Of a stretch of DNA of 64,000 nucleotides, positions 17,816-28,306 are shown piece by piece (the first letter of the stretch is position 1; each line of letters opens with the position of its first letter). The position numbers were made by a program, and so were the translations under genes. The notes beneath the pieces are model-generated. The model was given only the letters and a program-made list of their open reading frames with translations, was not told the DNA's origin and made no database searches. The stretch spans positions 2,320,501 through 2,384,500 of the forward strand of contig NZ_CP060404.1 of the NCBI RefSeq assembly GCF_014295035.1, given 5' to 3'. The DNA is from Streptomyces buecherae. Its GTDB lineage: Bacteria; Actinomycetota; Actinomycetes; Streptomycetales; Streptomycetaceae.

Positions 17816-18823
17816 TCAGCGGTTCCCCTTGGGGTCGAGGGCGTCTCGGACGCCGTCGCCGAGGAGGTTGAAGGCCAGCACGGTCACGAAGATGGCCAGC
17901 CCCGGGAAGATCAGGAACATGGGCGCGATCTCGTACGTGCGCACCGCCGTCGACAGCATCTGCCCCCACGAGGCGGTGGGCGGCTTGACGCCCGCGCCCA
18001 GGAAGCTCAGCGCGGCCTCGGTGAGGATGTTGGTCGGGATCATCAGGGTCATGTAGACCGTGATCGGCGCGACCAGGTTGGGCAGCAGTTCCCGGAACAG
18101 GATGTAGCGGCGGCCGGCGCCGAGGCTCTGCGCCGCCTCCACGTACTCGCGCTCGCGCAGCGACAGCGTCTGGCCGCGCACGATGCGTCCCACGTAGGGC
18201 CAGCCGAAGAAGCCGATCACCACGATCAACACGCCCATGCGGACGCCCGAACCGCTCAGCCCCCACAGCTCACTGGGCACCACCGAGACCAGCGCCAGGA
18301 TGAACAGGAGCTGCGGGAAGGCGAGCAGCAGGTCCATGGTGCGGCTGATGATCGTGTCGACGACGCCGCCGAAGTAGCCGGCGATGATGCCGAAGACGGT
18401 GCCGAGCAGGACGGCGAATATCGCCGAGAGGAAGGCCACGATCAGCGAGATGCGGGTGCCGTAGACCACCCGGCTGAAGGTGTCGCGGCCGTTGGTCGGT
18501 TCGACGCCGAACAGGAAGTCCTTGCTCATGCCGCCCCAGTCGCCCACCGGTTGGCCACCGCCGAAGGCGTCGATCGTCTCCGGGCCGTCGTGGAACTCGT
18601 TGGGCGGGTGGCCGAACCAGCTCACGATCAGCGGGGCGAAGATCGCCACGAGGATCAGGAACAGCACGATGCTGCCGCCGACGAACGCCAGCTTGTCCCG
18701 TTTCAGTCGCACCCAGGCGATCTGGGCGGGCGAACGGCCCGCGATCTCCTTGGCCGGGGCGTTGGCCGCGACGTCGACAGCCGCGGTCTCGGCCGCGCTC
18801 GTGTCGTGCAGTGGTGCCGTCAT
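17816..18823 (-). CDS. Oligopeptide ABC transporter permease, OppC-like (first gene of the operon)
   Basis: 335 aa. It starts MTAPLHDTSAAETAA; an N-terminal cytoplasmic tail leads to WVRLKRDKLAFVGG and the first helix, as in OppC/DppC. Further helices and the EAA-type loop YVEAAQSLGAGRRYILFRE follow. The ending ALDPKGNR is also characteristic of DppC-type subunits. A GAGGGG lies upstream of the ATG. Being first, ahead of the binding-protein gene, is unusual; most peptide operons run A-B-C-D-F. The promoter should lie in 18830-18960, where two GTGCAAA direct repeats occur. Confidence 0.92.
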   Translation of the reverse strand: MTAPLHDTSAAETAAVDVAANAPAKEIAGRSPAQIAWVRLKRDKLAFVGGSIVLFLILVAIFAPLIVSWFGHPPNEFHDGPETIDAFGGGQPVGDWGGMSKDFLFGVEPTNGRDTFSRVVYGTRISLIVAFLSAIFAVLLGTVFGIIAGYFGGVVDTIISRTMDLLLAFPQLLFILALVSVVPSELWGLSGSGVRMGVLIVVIGFFGWPYVGRIVRGQTLSLREREYVEAAQSLGAGRRYILFRELLPNLVAPITVYMTLMIPTNILTEAALSFLGAGVKPPTASWGQMLSTAVRTYEIAPMFLIFPGLAIFVTVLAFNLLGDGVRDALDPKGNR

Positions 18824-19696
18824 CGTGGTGGGGACCCCTCTCGGCCGGATGGTGACCGGCCCACGACCGCCGCAGTAGCGGCAGGTTCACATCAGTTGAA
18901 GCGAAAGCCGATAGTGCAAAAGCTGCTGAGCTGGTGCAAATGGGCTGAACTTGGCGTGCGGGTACCGCTGATGGTGCGAGAGCTACGAAGCGAGGTCCGC
19001 CCTCGCGACCCTGAGTCAGGCCATCGCGCGAGAACGTTGACACGGGCTCGGCGCGAAGAGTGCGGACGGACCGGGAAGTTCACCCGCGGCGCGTCACCCG
19101 TTCGGGTCGTGTGACGCGCCACACGTCCCTTGGAGCGGGAGTCTTCAACGCTGCCGCGATCACCCGCCAGACCTCATCGGTAATGGATGCGCAACTGTGA
19201 TGTGGCCAGGAAGGTTCCGTTATCCGAACAGTGGAGCCGGATGAGCGGGGCGGAGTCGGCCGATTACCCACCCACGAACAGGGGTTGCGGCCAGCGCTGG
19301 CCGCCCGCGCCCAGCGGAGGGACAAACTCCCTGGAGCGCGCCGGACGCGCCGGCCGGGATTGGCGCTTTTCCGCCATCATGGCGCCTCCCCGCGAGAAGT
19401 CGCGGGCAACGACGGGGCACCGCGCGGTGTGCGTCGGGGTATCGCGCGGGGCCCGGCGGGGCAGCGCGGGGAGCGCGACGGGACGCGGTGGGACGCGACG
19501 GGACGCGGCAGGACGCGGTGGGGTGCCGGGCGGGCGGCGCGACATATCGGGTGAGCGTCGCGTCTCGGGCAGGCGGCGTCGGCGCGCCAGCGGGAAAAGG
19601 GGCGGCCCGGGTGAGGGCTGGCGGCGCCCGCCGCGAGCCCCGAAGCGGGGGCTACGGGCGCGGGTGGGGGCTACGGGCGGTGGGGACCGGGTGCGC
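18824..19696. other. Gene-free region upstream of the peptide-transporter operon
   Basis: No convincing gene. It should hold the promoter of the operon: read on the minus strand, two TTTGCAC direct repeats (18914-18920 and 18934-18940, exactly 20 bp apart) lie about 90-115 bases before the first start codon, a plausible operator or promoter element. Further along, 19471-19520 has five 10-bp units of the type GGACGCGGTG. Near 19636-19653 a small AGCCCC/GGGGCT hairpin could end the sseB transcript. Confidence 0.55.
19471..19520. repeat. 10-bp tandem repeat (about five units)
   Basis: Units GAGCGCGACG, GGACGCGGTG, GGACGCGACG, GGACGCGGCA and GGACGCGGTG follow each other without gaps; the first is diverged. 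It lies in non-coding DNA downstream of the sseB gene. Confidence 0.8.
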
Positions 19697-20536
19697 TCAG
19701 TACGGCTGGGGCTGCGGCGGGTAGCCGTATCCGGCGGTGGGCGCGGGCGCGGCCCCGTAGAGGTCACGGTCGAAGAAGGGGCGGCTGTTGGCCTGCATCC
19801 ACATCGCCACCGGGTCGTACGCGTCGGCCATCGCGACCGTGGAGACCGGCAGCCCGTCGGGCACCACACCGATGGCCTGACGCATCATCAACCGTACGGA
19901 TTCCACCGCCTGTTGACTCGTGTCGTACAGCTCAAGGCCGATGGCCAGGTACGGGCTGCCCAGCGCGGGCTGCACCCAGGCGCGGCGCAGCGAGCGCACC
20001 GCGGGAGTGCGGTGCGCGTGCTGTCCGAGCAGGGCGTAGAACTGGTGCATCTCCACCGTGGGTTCGCTGAGCCGTAGCGGCCCCGCGGGCAGTCGGTCCA
20101 GGCCGCCCGCGACGCGCCGCAGGTCGGCCCAGGGAACACCGACGCCGCCGCCGGGGGCGTGCGGGTTGAGCCACAGGCCCCAGCGTTCGGGGAAGAGCGC
20201 GGCGGCGACCCGCCGGCCGGTGACCACCTCGTGGGAGCGGTGCCAGCCGCTGGCGGCCAGCTCGTGCGCGGAGGTGACGCACGGCGCGTAGCCGAGGCCG
20301 TCGATGTCCATGTTTCCGTACTGGGCGTCGGGCGATCCCGGCTGGCCGTGCCACAGGAGCATCCACACCTGGCCCTCGACGAGGGCGTGCAGGAGGCGCT
20401 CGTACGCGTCGAAGCGCCCCGGGGAGACCTGCCCCAGCGCCTCCTCGACCTGCCCGGCGGGCACACCCGCCCCGCCTCGCCCGCCACCGCCGAGATACGA
20501 GTCGCTGCGCACCCCCCTGTCCGCGCCCGCGCTCAC
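19697..20536 (-). CDS. sseB: SseB family protein (enhanced serine sensitivity)
   Basis: 279 aa. The GTG start has AAGGGG nine bases upstream. The family is recognised from the SseB core (EALGQVSPGRFDAYERLLHALVEG in pieces, then VWMLLWHG...DIDGLGYAPCVTS and the WGLWLNPHAP strand) and from the C-terminal half ending VAMWMQANSRPFFDRDLYG. SseB in E. coli was named from serine sensitivity when overproduced; its biochemical action is not established. The C-terminus ends in a Pro/Gln/Tyr-rich tail (GYGYPPQPQPY). A second, divergent copy lies 103 bases upstream, and the glycine/serine genes follow beyond, fitting a link to serine metabolism. Confidence 0.82.
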   Translation of the reverse strand: MSAGADRGVRSDSYLGGGGRGGAGVPAGQVEEALGQVSPGRFDAYERLLHALVEGQVWMLLWHGQPGSPDAQYGNMDIDGLGYAPCVTSAHELAASGWHRSHEVVTGRRVAAALFPERWGLWLNPHAPGGGVGVPWADLRRVAGGLDRLPAGPLRLSEPTVEMHQFYALLGQHAHRTPAVRSLRRAWVQPALGSPYLAIGLELYDTSQQAVESVRLMMRQAIGVVPDGLPVSTVAMADAYDPVAMWMQANSRPFFDRDLYGAAPAPTAGYGYPPQPQPY

Positions 20537-20639
20537 CTGGTTACGCCCCTTCTGTCGGCCGATGTCCGAGGCGTCGTCGCACGCCCCGCCCGGTCATCCA
20601 ACCAGCTTACGAGTCCCCCTCGACAGCTCCCGCACGACG

Positions 20640-21431
20640 TCACACGTCCCGGTCGAAGAACGGCCGCACCCGCCCCAGCATCCAGTCCGCCACCGGGTCC
20701 TGGGCGATGTCCAGCAGCACGAGCTGCACCGGCCAGGCCACCGGAACCGCGCCGAGCGCCCGGCCGAGCGCGTCCAGGACCAGGGCGCGCGCCTGCGGGT
20801 CGGGCCGGTCCACCTCGACGCCGACGAACAGGGCCGGGGGCTGCCCCTCGACGCTGGCCAGGGCCCGGCGCGCGGTCCGCACGCCGGGCGTCGCGGTGAA
20901 CTCGATGCCGGCGGCGGCCAGGAAGTCGACCGGCTCGTCCTGCCAGTCGGGCTCGTAGAGCAGCACCCGACCGCCCGACGCGGCCCCGTCCAGGGGGGTG
21001 CGCCCGGCGCGGCACAGTTCGGCGACGGCGGGCGTCGGGAGCGGGACGCCGACCGCGCCGCCCGGGTTCACGACGATGCCCACCTGCGGGGGCAGCCCGC
21101 GCGCGAACTCGACGGCGGGGGCGACGGTGAAGGACATCTGGTCGCCGACGAGCGCGTGGAACTGCGCCTCGGAGCTGAAGACCGGGGTGAACGCGGCGCC
21201 GTCCAGCTCGATGGTGGCGAGGTCCAACTCGGTGCTGTCCGGGCCACCGCCGCGCGGCAGCGGCACCCATATCAGGCTGCGCCCGAGTACCTCGACGACG
21301 CGGGCGCCCGCTCCCGCCCGCTGTTGTCCGTCCGGTCCCAGCGCGAGCGAGGCGGCCAGCACCTCTTCGAGCTCGTTGCACGGGAAACCGCCGACAGCCG
21401 GGGAGGTTTCGTATCGCTCAGGGATGCTCAT
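20640..21431 (-). CDS. SseB-like paralogue with SseB C-terminal domain
   Basis: 263 aa from the ATG giving MSIPERYETSPAVGGFPCNELE; a TTG three codons earlier is possible but less likely. It has two halves: an SseB N-terminal domain (LGRSLIWVPLP...FTPVFSSEAQFHALVGDQMSF...VGIVVNPGG) and a C-terminal domain ending DPVADWMLGRVRPFFDRDV, which mirrors the end of its neighbour. The tandem pair looks like an old duplication and is transcribed in one direction, probably together. Role unknown; an association with serine metabolism is inferred from the family name and neighbourhood. Confidence 0.8.
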   Translation of the reverse strand: MSIPERYETSPAVGGFPCNELEEVLAASLALGPDGQQRAGAGARVVEVLGRSLIWVPLPRGGGPDSTELDLATIELDGAAFTPVFSSEAQFHALVGDQMSFTVAPAVEFARGLPPQVGIVVNPGGAVGVPLPTPAVAELCRAGRTPLDGAASGGRVLLYEPDWQDEPVDFLAAAGIEFTATPGVRTARRALASVEGQPPALFVGVEVDRPDPQARALVLDALGRALGAVPVAWPVQLVLLDIAQDPVADWMLGRVRPFFDRDV

Positions 21432-21823
21432 CTCGTCCAACCACCGTCTCGTCCGACCTGCCTACGCACCCTAACGCCCGCTCCCGCGCCCGCTCCCGCG
21501 GGCCACTGCCCGCCGGGCGCACGCCCCACGGCCCGGCGCGCCCACGCCCGCCGGCGCACGGAGCCCGTGCGACGGGCGAGCACCACGGGGGCAAGCGCCG
21601 GGGCACGCCGGGCACCGTTCGTTCTGCCGCGCCCCGCGCCGATCGCCCGGTGGGCGCTGCCGCGTACGGGCGTACGGGGCGCCGCCGCGTACGGGCGCAC
21701 CCGGCGGTGGCCCGTACGCGCGCGCCGCATCGTGCCGCACTCACCACGCGGGCGCGGGCGCGGGCGCGGGTGCGGGCGCCGTCGCGGGTGCTGGCGCAGT
21801 CGCAGTCGTAGTCGCAGCCGGGT
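21432..21823. repeat. Low-complexity intergenic stretch
   Basis: Between the SseB-like start and the stop of the P-loop gene the sequence is built from short repeats: CGCCCGCTCCCG runs at 21476-21500, CGTACGGGCG-like repeats at 21660-21720, GGGCGC hexamers at 21748-21780 and CGCAGTCGTAGT-like triplet runs at 21795-21815. No gene is supported, but the promoter of the SseB-like gene should be in the 21440-21500 part. Confidence 0.6.
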
Positions 21824-22927
21824 CTAGTCGAACCCGATGTCGGCCAGCGCCCCGGCCGCCGCGCGGTCCAGCAGGACCGCCGAGGCGCACCCGGGCGGCG
21901 GGGCCCCCGCGAGCGCCTCCGCGCGCAGCCGGCCGACCGCGGCGCGGTGGCGACCGAAGGCGTACGGGGAGACTCCTCGGCCCCGCGCCGCCTGCCCGGC
22001 CAGGGCCAGGCGCGGCGGCACGTCGAGCAGGACCAGGTGGAGGGCGACGCCGCGCCGGCGTGCGCAGCGGGCCAGCCAGCGGCGTACCCACGGCATGGTG
22101 CCGCAGTCGTGGACGACGACGCTGTCGCCGGAGCGCACGGCCCGGCGCAGCCCCGCGTAGTGCGCCAGGCGCACCAGTGGCCGGTAGGCGGGGTAGGCCA
22201 GCCACGGCGGCATCCGGCGTTCCCAGCGGTCCCTGGCGTCCTGCGAGTCGACCCGCCGCACCGGCCGGCCCTGCGCGTCACGGGCCGGCACCACGCGGCG
22301 GATCAGGGTGCTCTTGCCGCTGCCCGGCAGCCCGGAGACGACGACCAGGTCGCCGGCGACGTAGCGCAGCTCGCGCACCCTGACCGGCGGGGCGCCGCCG
22401 GCGCGCGCCTGCGGGAGGTGGTTGCGGCTGTCGGGCGCGCGCGAGGCCGGGTCGCCGGCGGGCTCCGGGGGCGTGGGGCTACTGGCGGGCTCCTCGCCGG
22501 GCGGGCCCCCGGCGCGCCGTTCGCCGCCCGGGTGGTCGGCCAAGAGGCGCTCGGCCGTGGAGTGGTCGGCCGTGGGGTGGTCGGCGGTGGGGTGGTCGGC
22601 GGTGGGGTGGTCGGCGGTGGAGTGGTCGGCCGAGGGGTGCTCGGTCGCCAGGCGGTCGGATAAAGCCGTCGGCGTCGCGCCCGGCCGCGTGCGGACCCGG
22701 TCCGCCGGCTGGGCGTGGGCCCGCCCGCCCGCGCGCAGGTCGCGGACCCGGGGGCCGCGGCCCGGCCGCACCAGTTCCCCCGCCGCCCGCGCCCGCTGCC
22801 TGGCCGGCGGGGGCGCCGTGGGTGGAGCGGCTGGCGTGGTCGCTTGAGGTGTTCCTGACTGTCCCGCCTGCGTGCCCTGACCCTGCAACGTGATCGTCCT
22901 CCCCGAGCTGACGGCGGCGGTCACCAC
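21824..22927 (-). CDS. P-loop ATPase/kinase-like protein with repetitive N-terminus
   Basis: 367 aa, GTG start (two adjacent GTG codons). Residues 1-175 are low complexity and include six (S/T)ADH(P/S) pentapeptides encoded by a 15-bp minisatellite. The C-terminal about 190 residues form a small nucleotide kinase-like domain: Walker A is LPGSGKSTLIRR near 205, then DSQDARDRW, VVVHDCGTMPW and HLVLLDVPP, as in AAA_33/zeta-toxin-like kinases that phosphorylate small molecules. The substrate is not recognisable. It is transcribed divergently from the riboswitch-controlled gcvT. In related streptomycetes an ATP-binding protein occupies this place next to the gcv genes, which suggests a stable but undefined relation. 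Confidence 0.72.
   Translation of the reverse strand: MVTAAVSSGRTITLQGQGTQAGQSGTPQATTPAAPPTAPPPARQRARAAGELVRPGRGPRVRDLRAGGRAHAQPADRVRTRPGATPTALSDRLATEHPSADHSTADHPTADHPTADHPTADHSTAERLLADHPGGERRAGGPPGEEPASSPTPPEPAGDPASRAPDSRNHLPQARAGGAPPVRVRELRYVAGDLVVVSGLPGSGKSTLIRRVVPARDAQGRPVRRVDSQDARDRWERRMPPWLAYPAYRPLVRLAHYAGLRRAVRSGDSVVVHDCGTMPWVRRWLARCARRRGVALHLVLLDVPPRLALAGQAARGRGVSPYAFGRHRAAVGRLRAEALAGAPPPGCASAVLLDRAAAGALADIGFD
22552..22641. repeat. 15-bp coding minisatellite (six units)
   Basis: Six contiguous 15-base units of the form CGGCNGTGGNGTGGT lie in frame in the P-loop gene, encoding repeated TADHP/SADHS-like pentapeptides on the minus strand. Unit length is a multiple of three, so copy-number changes would keep the frame. 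Confidence 0.9.
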
Positions 22928-23057
22928 GGTCCGTGTCCACCGAGTGTAAAGAAGAGGTAATACGCCCCACCGGAGATTTGGGTGCCGGACCGGGGGTCCA
23001 TCGCTCGCCTGTCCGTGTCATGATGTGCGCGCAACTGCATACTGGCCGCTCGAATCC

Positions 23058-23280
23058 ATGCGGGAGAGTTCCCGGACCAGCGATGATCCTCTCGATCAGC
23101 CGCCCGGGGCGCCGAAGGAGCAAGTCCTCCCTTGAATCTCTCAGGCCCCGATACCGCGTGGATGAGGCAGATCTGAAAAGCGAGCCGTTCGCGCGGCTCC
23201 ACCCAAGGTGCAAGCCTGCCCCGCTCCGCGGGGGGTCAAGGCGAACCTCTCAGGTTCCGATGACAGATGGGGAGGATGTC
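23058..23280 (+). promoter_or_regulatory. Tandem-aptamer glycine riboswitch upstream of gcvT
   Basis: First aptamer: GGGAGAG at 23062, GCCGAAGGAGCAA at 23111 and CTCTCAGGCCCCG near 23138, leading into a GAAAAGCGAG-type linker near 23175. Second aptamer: CACCCAAGGTGCAA near 23200, AACCTCTCAGG near 23243 and a GACAGATGGGGA close near 23262. These are the conserved elements of the bacterial glycine riboswitch. The gcvT start lies about 40 bases beyond it. Glycine riboswitches in actinobacteria activate the cleavage system when glycine is high; that direction is known for the family and inferred here. Confidence 0.9.
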
Positions 23281-23317
23281 TTCGCCAGCCCTGCCCACCC
23301 CTTGGGAGCCCGCACCG

Positions 23318-24454
23318 ATGAGCAGCCTGCCCGATTCTCCGCGCCGCACCGCACTCGACGCGACCCATCGCACGCTCGGCGCCACCATGACCGACTTCGC
23401 GGGCTGGGACATGCCGCTGCGGTACGGCAGTGAGCGCGAGGAGCACGTCGCCGTCCGCACCCGCGCCGGCCTGTTCGACCTGTCCCACATGGGCGAGATC
23501 ACGCTGACCGGCCCGCAGGCCGCCGAGGCGCTCGACTTCGCCCTCGTCGGCAACCTGTCGTCGGTGGCCGTCGGCCGCGCCCGCTACACCATGATCTGCG
23601 ACGCCGACGGCGGCATCCTGGACGACCTGATCGTCTACCGGCTGGCCGACCAGACGTACCTGGTGGTCGCCAACGCCTCCAACGCGCAGACCGTGCTCGA
23701 CGCGCTGACCGAGCGCGCCGCCGGCTTCGACGCCGCCGTCCGGGACGACCGCGACGACTACGCGCTGCTCGCCGTCCAGGGCCCCGAGTCCTCCGGCATC
23801 CTGAAGTCGCTGACCGACGCCGACCTGGACGGGCTCAAGTACTACGCGGGCCTGCCCGGCACCGTCGCCGGCGTCCAGGCGCTGATCGCCCGTACCGGGT
23901 ACACCGGCGAGGACGGCTTCGAGCTGTTCGTCGCCCCGGGCGACGCCGAGACCCTGTGGCAGGCGCTGACCGAGGCCGGCGCGCCGGTCGGGCTGATCCC
24001 CTGCGGGCTCTCCTGCCGCGACACGCTGCGCCTCGAGGCGGGCATGCCGCTGTACGGCAACGAGCTGACCACCGCGACCACGCCCTTCGACGCCGGGCTC
24101 GGCCGCGTGGTGAAGTTCGAGAAGACGACCAACGGGGGCCGCTTCGTCGGCCGCGAGCCGCTGGAGGGGGCGGCCAAGCGGGCCGCCGAAGCCCCGCCGC
24201 GCAAGCTGGTCGGGCTCATCGCCACGGGCCGTCGGGTGCCGCGCGCCGGGTTCTCCGTCGTGGCCGCCGACGGCACGGTGATCGGCGAGGTGACCTCCGG
24301 CGCCCCGTCGCCCACCCTCGGCAAGCCGATCGCCATGGCCTACGTGGACGCGGAGCACGCCGCTCCGGGCACCGAGGGCGTGGCCGTGGACATCCGCGGG
24401 ACGCACGAGCCGTACGAGGTCGTCGCGCTCCCCTTCTACAAGCGCGAGCGCTAG
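23318..24454 (+). CDS. gcvT: Aminomethyltransferase (glycine cleavage T protein)
   Basis: 378 aa. The start ATG ([16 protein letters not shown]) has GGGAG nine bases upstream; an in-frame ATG 51 bases earlier falls inside the riboswitch and was rejected. GcvT transfers the methylene of aminomethyl-lipoyl-H protein to tetrahydrofolate and releases ammonia. Family hallmarks: [67 protein letters not shown] and the C-terminal barrel ending [13 protein letters not shown]. Length is normal. It is first of the gcvT-gcvH-glyA run, with gcvH 154 bases downstream. The P protein gene is not in this window. Confidence 0.97.
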   Translation: MSSLPDSPRRTALDATHRTLGATMTDFAGWDMPLRYGSEREEHVAVRTRAGLFDLSHMGEITLTGPQAAEALDFALVGNLSSVAVGRARYTMICDADGGILDDLIVYRLADQTYLVVANASNAQTVLDALTERAAGFDAAVRDDRDDYALLAVQGPESSGILKSLTDADLDGLKYYAGLPGTVAGVQALIARTGYTGEDGFELFVAPGDAETLWQALTEAGAPVGLIPCGLSCRDTLRLEAGMPLYGNELTTATTPFDAGLGRVVKFEKTTNGGRFVGREPLEGAAKRAAEAPPRKLVGLIATGRRVPRAGFSVVAADGTVIGEVTSGAPSPTLGKPIAMAYVDAEHAAPGTEGVAVDIRGTHEPYEVVALPFYKRER

Positions 24455-24608
24455 CCGCTCCACGAGCACGAGCGTCAGCCGCCGCTCCGGTCCCACCCGA
24501 CCGAGGCATCCGTTTGGTTCCCGTTCGGGGCCTCGGCGGCGTTTGTCCGTTCCATCGTTTTCCCGCCCCCTTGCACGACCACGCCATCGCGTACAGGAGA
24601 ATCAGGTC

Positions 24609-24986
24609 ATGAGCAACCCCCAGCAGCTTCGCTACAGCAAGGAGCACGAGTGGCTGTCGGCCGCCGCGGACGGCGTGTCGACGGTCGGCATCACCGAGCA
24701 CGCCGCGGGCGCGCTCGGTGATGTCGTCTTCGTCCAGCTCCCGGAGGTCGGCGCCGAGGTCACCGCGGGCGAACCCTGCGGTGAGCTGGAGTCGACCAAG
24801 TCGGTCAGCGACCTGTACGCGCCGGTAACCGGTGAGATCACCGAGGTCAACCAGGACGTCGTGGACGACCCGTCGCTGGTGAACACGGCCCCCTTCGAGG
24901 GTGGCTGGCTGTTCAAGGTGAAGATTTCGGACGAGCCGGACGACCTGCTCTCCGCCGACGAGTACACGGCCTTCACCGAAAGCTGA
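24609..24986 (+). CDS. gcvH: Glycine cleavage system H protein
   Basis: 125 aa. The ATG is preceded by AGGAG eight bases upstream. The H protein carries the lipoyl arm between P, T and L proteins. The lipoylation lysine lies in [14 protein letters not shown] near residue 65; the fold starts [10 protein letters not shown] and contains [12 protein letters not shown], as usual. Length matches the family. The 48-base gap to glyA suggests co-transcription under the riboswitch. Confidence 0.97.
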   Translation: MSNPQQLRYSKEHEWLSAAADGVSTVGITEHAAGALGDVVFVQLPEVGAEVTAGEPCGELESTKSVSDLYAPVTGEITEVNQDVVDDPSLVNTAPFEGGWLFKVKISDEPDDLLSADEYTAFTES

Positions 24987-25033
24987 GCAATCTTCCACGT
25001 GACCCTGACGACTCTGATCTGATCGGGATGCCG

Positions 25034-26293
25034 ATGTCGCCTTTCAACAGTTCCCTCCACGAGTTCGACCCGGACGTCGCCGCCGCCGTCGACGCCGAGC
25101 TCCACCGCCAGCAGTCCACCCTGGAGATGATCGCGTCGGAGAACTTCGCTCCGGTCGCCGTCCTGGAGGCCCAGGGCTCGGTCCTCACCAACAAGTACGC
25201 CGAGGGCTACCCGGGCCGCCGCTACTACGGCGGCTGCGAGCACGTGGACGTCATCGAGCAGATCGCCATCGACCGCATCAAGGCGCTGTTCGGCGCCGAG
25301 GCGGCCAACGTGCAGCCGCACTCGGGCGCCCAGGCCAACGCCGCCGCGATGTTCGCGCTGCTCAAGCCCGGCGACACGATCATGGGCCTGAACCTCGCGC
25401 ACGGCGGGCACCTGACCCACGGCATGAAGATCAACTTCTCCGGCAAGCTCTACAACGTGGTCGCCTACCACGTGGACGAGCAGACCGGTCAGGTCGACAT
25501 GGACGAGGTCCAGCGGCTGGCCAAGGAGCACCGGCCGAAGCTGATCGTGGCCGGCTGGTCCGCGTACCCGCGCCAGCTCGACTTCGCGGCCTTCCGCCGG
25601 GTGGCCGACGAGGTCGGCGCGTACCTGATGGTGGACATGGCGCACTTCGCCGGCCTGGTCGCCGCGGGCCTGCACCCCTCGCCGGTGCCGCACGCGCACG
25701 TGGTGACCACCACCACGCACAAGACGCTCGGCGGCCCGCGCGGCGGTGTGATCCTGTCCACGGCCGAACTCGCCAAGAAGATCAACTCGGCGGTCTTCCC
25801 CGGTCAGCAGGGTGGTCCGCTGGAGCACGTGATCGCGGCGAAGGCCGTCGCCTTCAAGATGGCGGCCTCGGAGGAGTTCAAGGAGCGCCAGCAGCGCACC
25901 CTCGAGGGCTCGCGCATCCTGGCCGAGCGGCTGTCCCAGGCCGATGTGGCCGAGGCGGGTGTGGCCGTGCTGTCCGGCGGCACGGACGTGCACCTGGTCC
26001 TGGTGGACCTGCGCAACTCCGAGCTGGACGGCCAGCAGGCGGAGGACCGGCTGCACGAGGTCGGCATCACCGTCAACCGCAACGCCATCCCGAACGACCC
26101 GCGCCCCCCGATGGTCACCTCGGGCCTGCGGATCGGCACCCCGGCGCTGGCCACCCGCGGCTTCACGACCGAGGACTTCCGCGAGGTCGCCGACGTCATC
26201 GCGCAGGCGCTCAAGCCGGTCTACGACGCCGAGGCGCTGCGCGGTCGGGTGAGCGCGTTGGCCGCGAAGCACCCGCTGTACTCCACGCTGTAA
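25034..26293 (+). CDS. glyA: Serine hydroxymethyltransferase
   Basis: 419 aa from the ATG giving [13 protein letters not shown]; an ATG two codons earlier is the alternative. It interconverts serine and glycine with tetrahydrofolate using PLP. The PLP lysine lies in [13 protein letters not shown] near residue 228; [26 protein letters not shown] and [14 protein letters not shown] are the usual folate/PLP-site stretches. Length is normal. Downstream of gcvT-gcvH, it turns methylene-tetrahydrofolate plus glycine into serine, which the next gene can deaminate. Confidence 0.97.
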   Translation: MSPFNSSLHEFDPDVAAAVDAELHRQQSTLEMIASENFAPVAVLEAQGSVLTNKYAEGYPGRRYYGGCEHVDVIEQIAIDRIKALFGAEAANVQPHSGAQANAAAMFALLKPGDTIMGLNLAHGGHLTHGMKINFSGKLYNVVAYHVDEQTGQVDMDEVQRLAKEHRPKLIVAGWSAYPRQLDFAAFRRVADEVGAYLMVDMAHFAGLVAAGLHPSPVPHAHVVTTTTHKTLGGPRGGVILSTAELAKKINSAVFPGQQGGPLEHVIAAKAVAFKMAASEEFKERQQRTLEGSRILAERLSQADVAEAGVAVLSGGTDVHLVLVDLRNSELDGQQAEDRLHEVGITVNRNAIPNDPRPPMVTSGLRIGTPALATRGFTTEDFREVADVIAQALKPVYDAEALRGRVSALAAKHPLYSTL

Positions 26294-26646
26294 CCCCTCG
26301 GCTGGGCGCCTTTCCCGGGGCACCGCGCACACTGGTAGTGGGCCGGTGCCCCGTCCCGCGCCCGGACGGGGGTCGATCACCGCCCGGGCGCGGCCGGGCG
26401 CACCACCCGCCGGCCCGCCCGGCCCGTACCTCACGACAACCGCATCCGGCGCCGCACCGCGGCAGCCACCCCGCCCGCCCCACCCGGGGGCCGGCGGCTC
26501 CCCCTCCCCCCGTACCCACCCCCCGACGCCGCCCCGGGCCCCTCACTCCCAAGCCCCATGGGCGCGCAACCCCGGCCCGCACCTCCGGCCTCTCTCCCTT
26601 CGCACTCCGAACCGCCCACACCGAGCAGACAAAGGGGTCAGCCACC
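26294..26646. other. glyA-sdaA intergenic region
   Basis: No gene is supported. The stretch is Pro-codon-like C-rich DNA (repeated CCCGCCC/CCACCC tracts) and probably holds the sdaA promoter toward its end. No second riboswitch aptamer could be recognised: the conserved glycine-aptamer words seen before gcvT are absent. Confidence 0.55.
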
Positions 26647-28044
<1,398 letters not shown>

Positions 28045-28052
28045 GGGGGCAG

Positions 28053-28092
28053 GCCCCGACCGGCGGTTCAGCGTCTTTCGCCGTGGTCGGGG
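28053..28092 (+). terminator. sdaA terminator hairpin
   Basis: GCCCCGACCGGCG pairs with CGCCGTGGTCGGGGC (one bulged T) around a loop containing TCTTT, starting 8 bases after the sdaA stop. Confidence 0.75.
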
Positions 28093-28280
28093 CCTTCCCT
28101 GTTCGCGCGGTCTCCGGAGCGGCCCCGGGGCAGGTGTGACAGACCTCGGAAGCCCTTCGTGGATCGGCGGGCGATCTGGGGTTCGCCGTACCTGTTCGGC
28201 GTCAACCCGCGCTTCTGCTGGTGACAACGGCGAGCGATACCCGTACGAGGGGCCGGGTCGGTAGATGACGAAGACCCAAT

Positions 28281-28295
28281 AACAAGAGTTTTGTT
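28281..28295. promoter_or_regulatory. Palindromic operator-like site before the toxin-antitoxin genes
   Basis: AACAAGAGTTTTGTT is a near-perfect 15-bp palindrome (one mismatched pair) in an AT-rich patch that stands out from its surroundings, ending 11 bases before the antitoxin ATG. A GTTAAAG box overlaps its right end and could be the -10 of a nearly leaderless transcript. Ribbon-helix-helix antitoxins normally bind such sites to repress their own operon. Confidence 0.55.
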
Positions 28296-28306
28296 AAAGT
28301 GGGCCC

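Noticed and set aside
15888..18056. Plus-strand open frame opposite the peptide binding-protein gene
   Set aside because: Val/Leu/Gly-rich antisense shadow; the minus strand has a lipobox and family-5 binding-protein sequence.
18892..19122. 76-codon minus-strand frame before the peptide-transporter operon
   Set aside because: It covers the presumed promoter and direct repeats, has low sequence complexity and no ribosome site.
22550..22645. CRISPR-like repeat array
   Set aside because: Units are 15 bp, contiguous without spacers, and in frame inside a gene: a minisatellite.
26294..26646. A second glycine riboswitch before sdaA
   Set aside because: None of the conserved aptamer words could be found in this gap.
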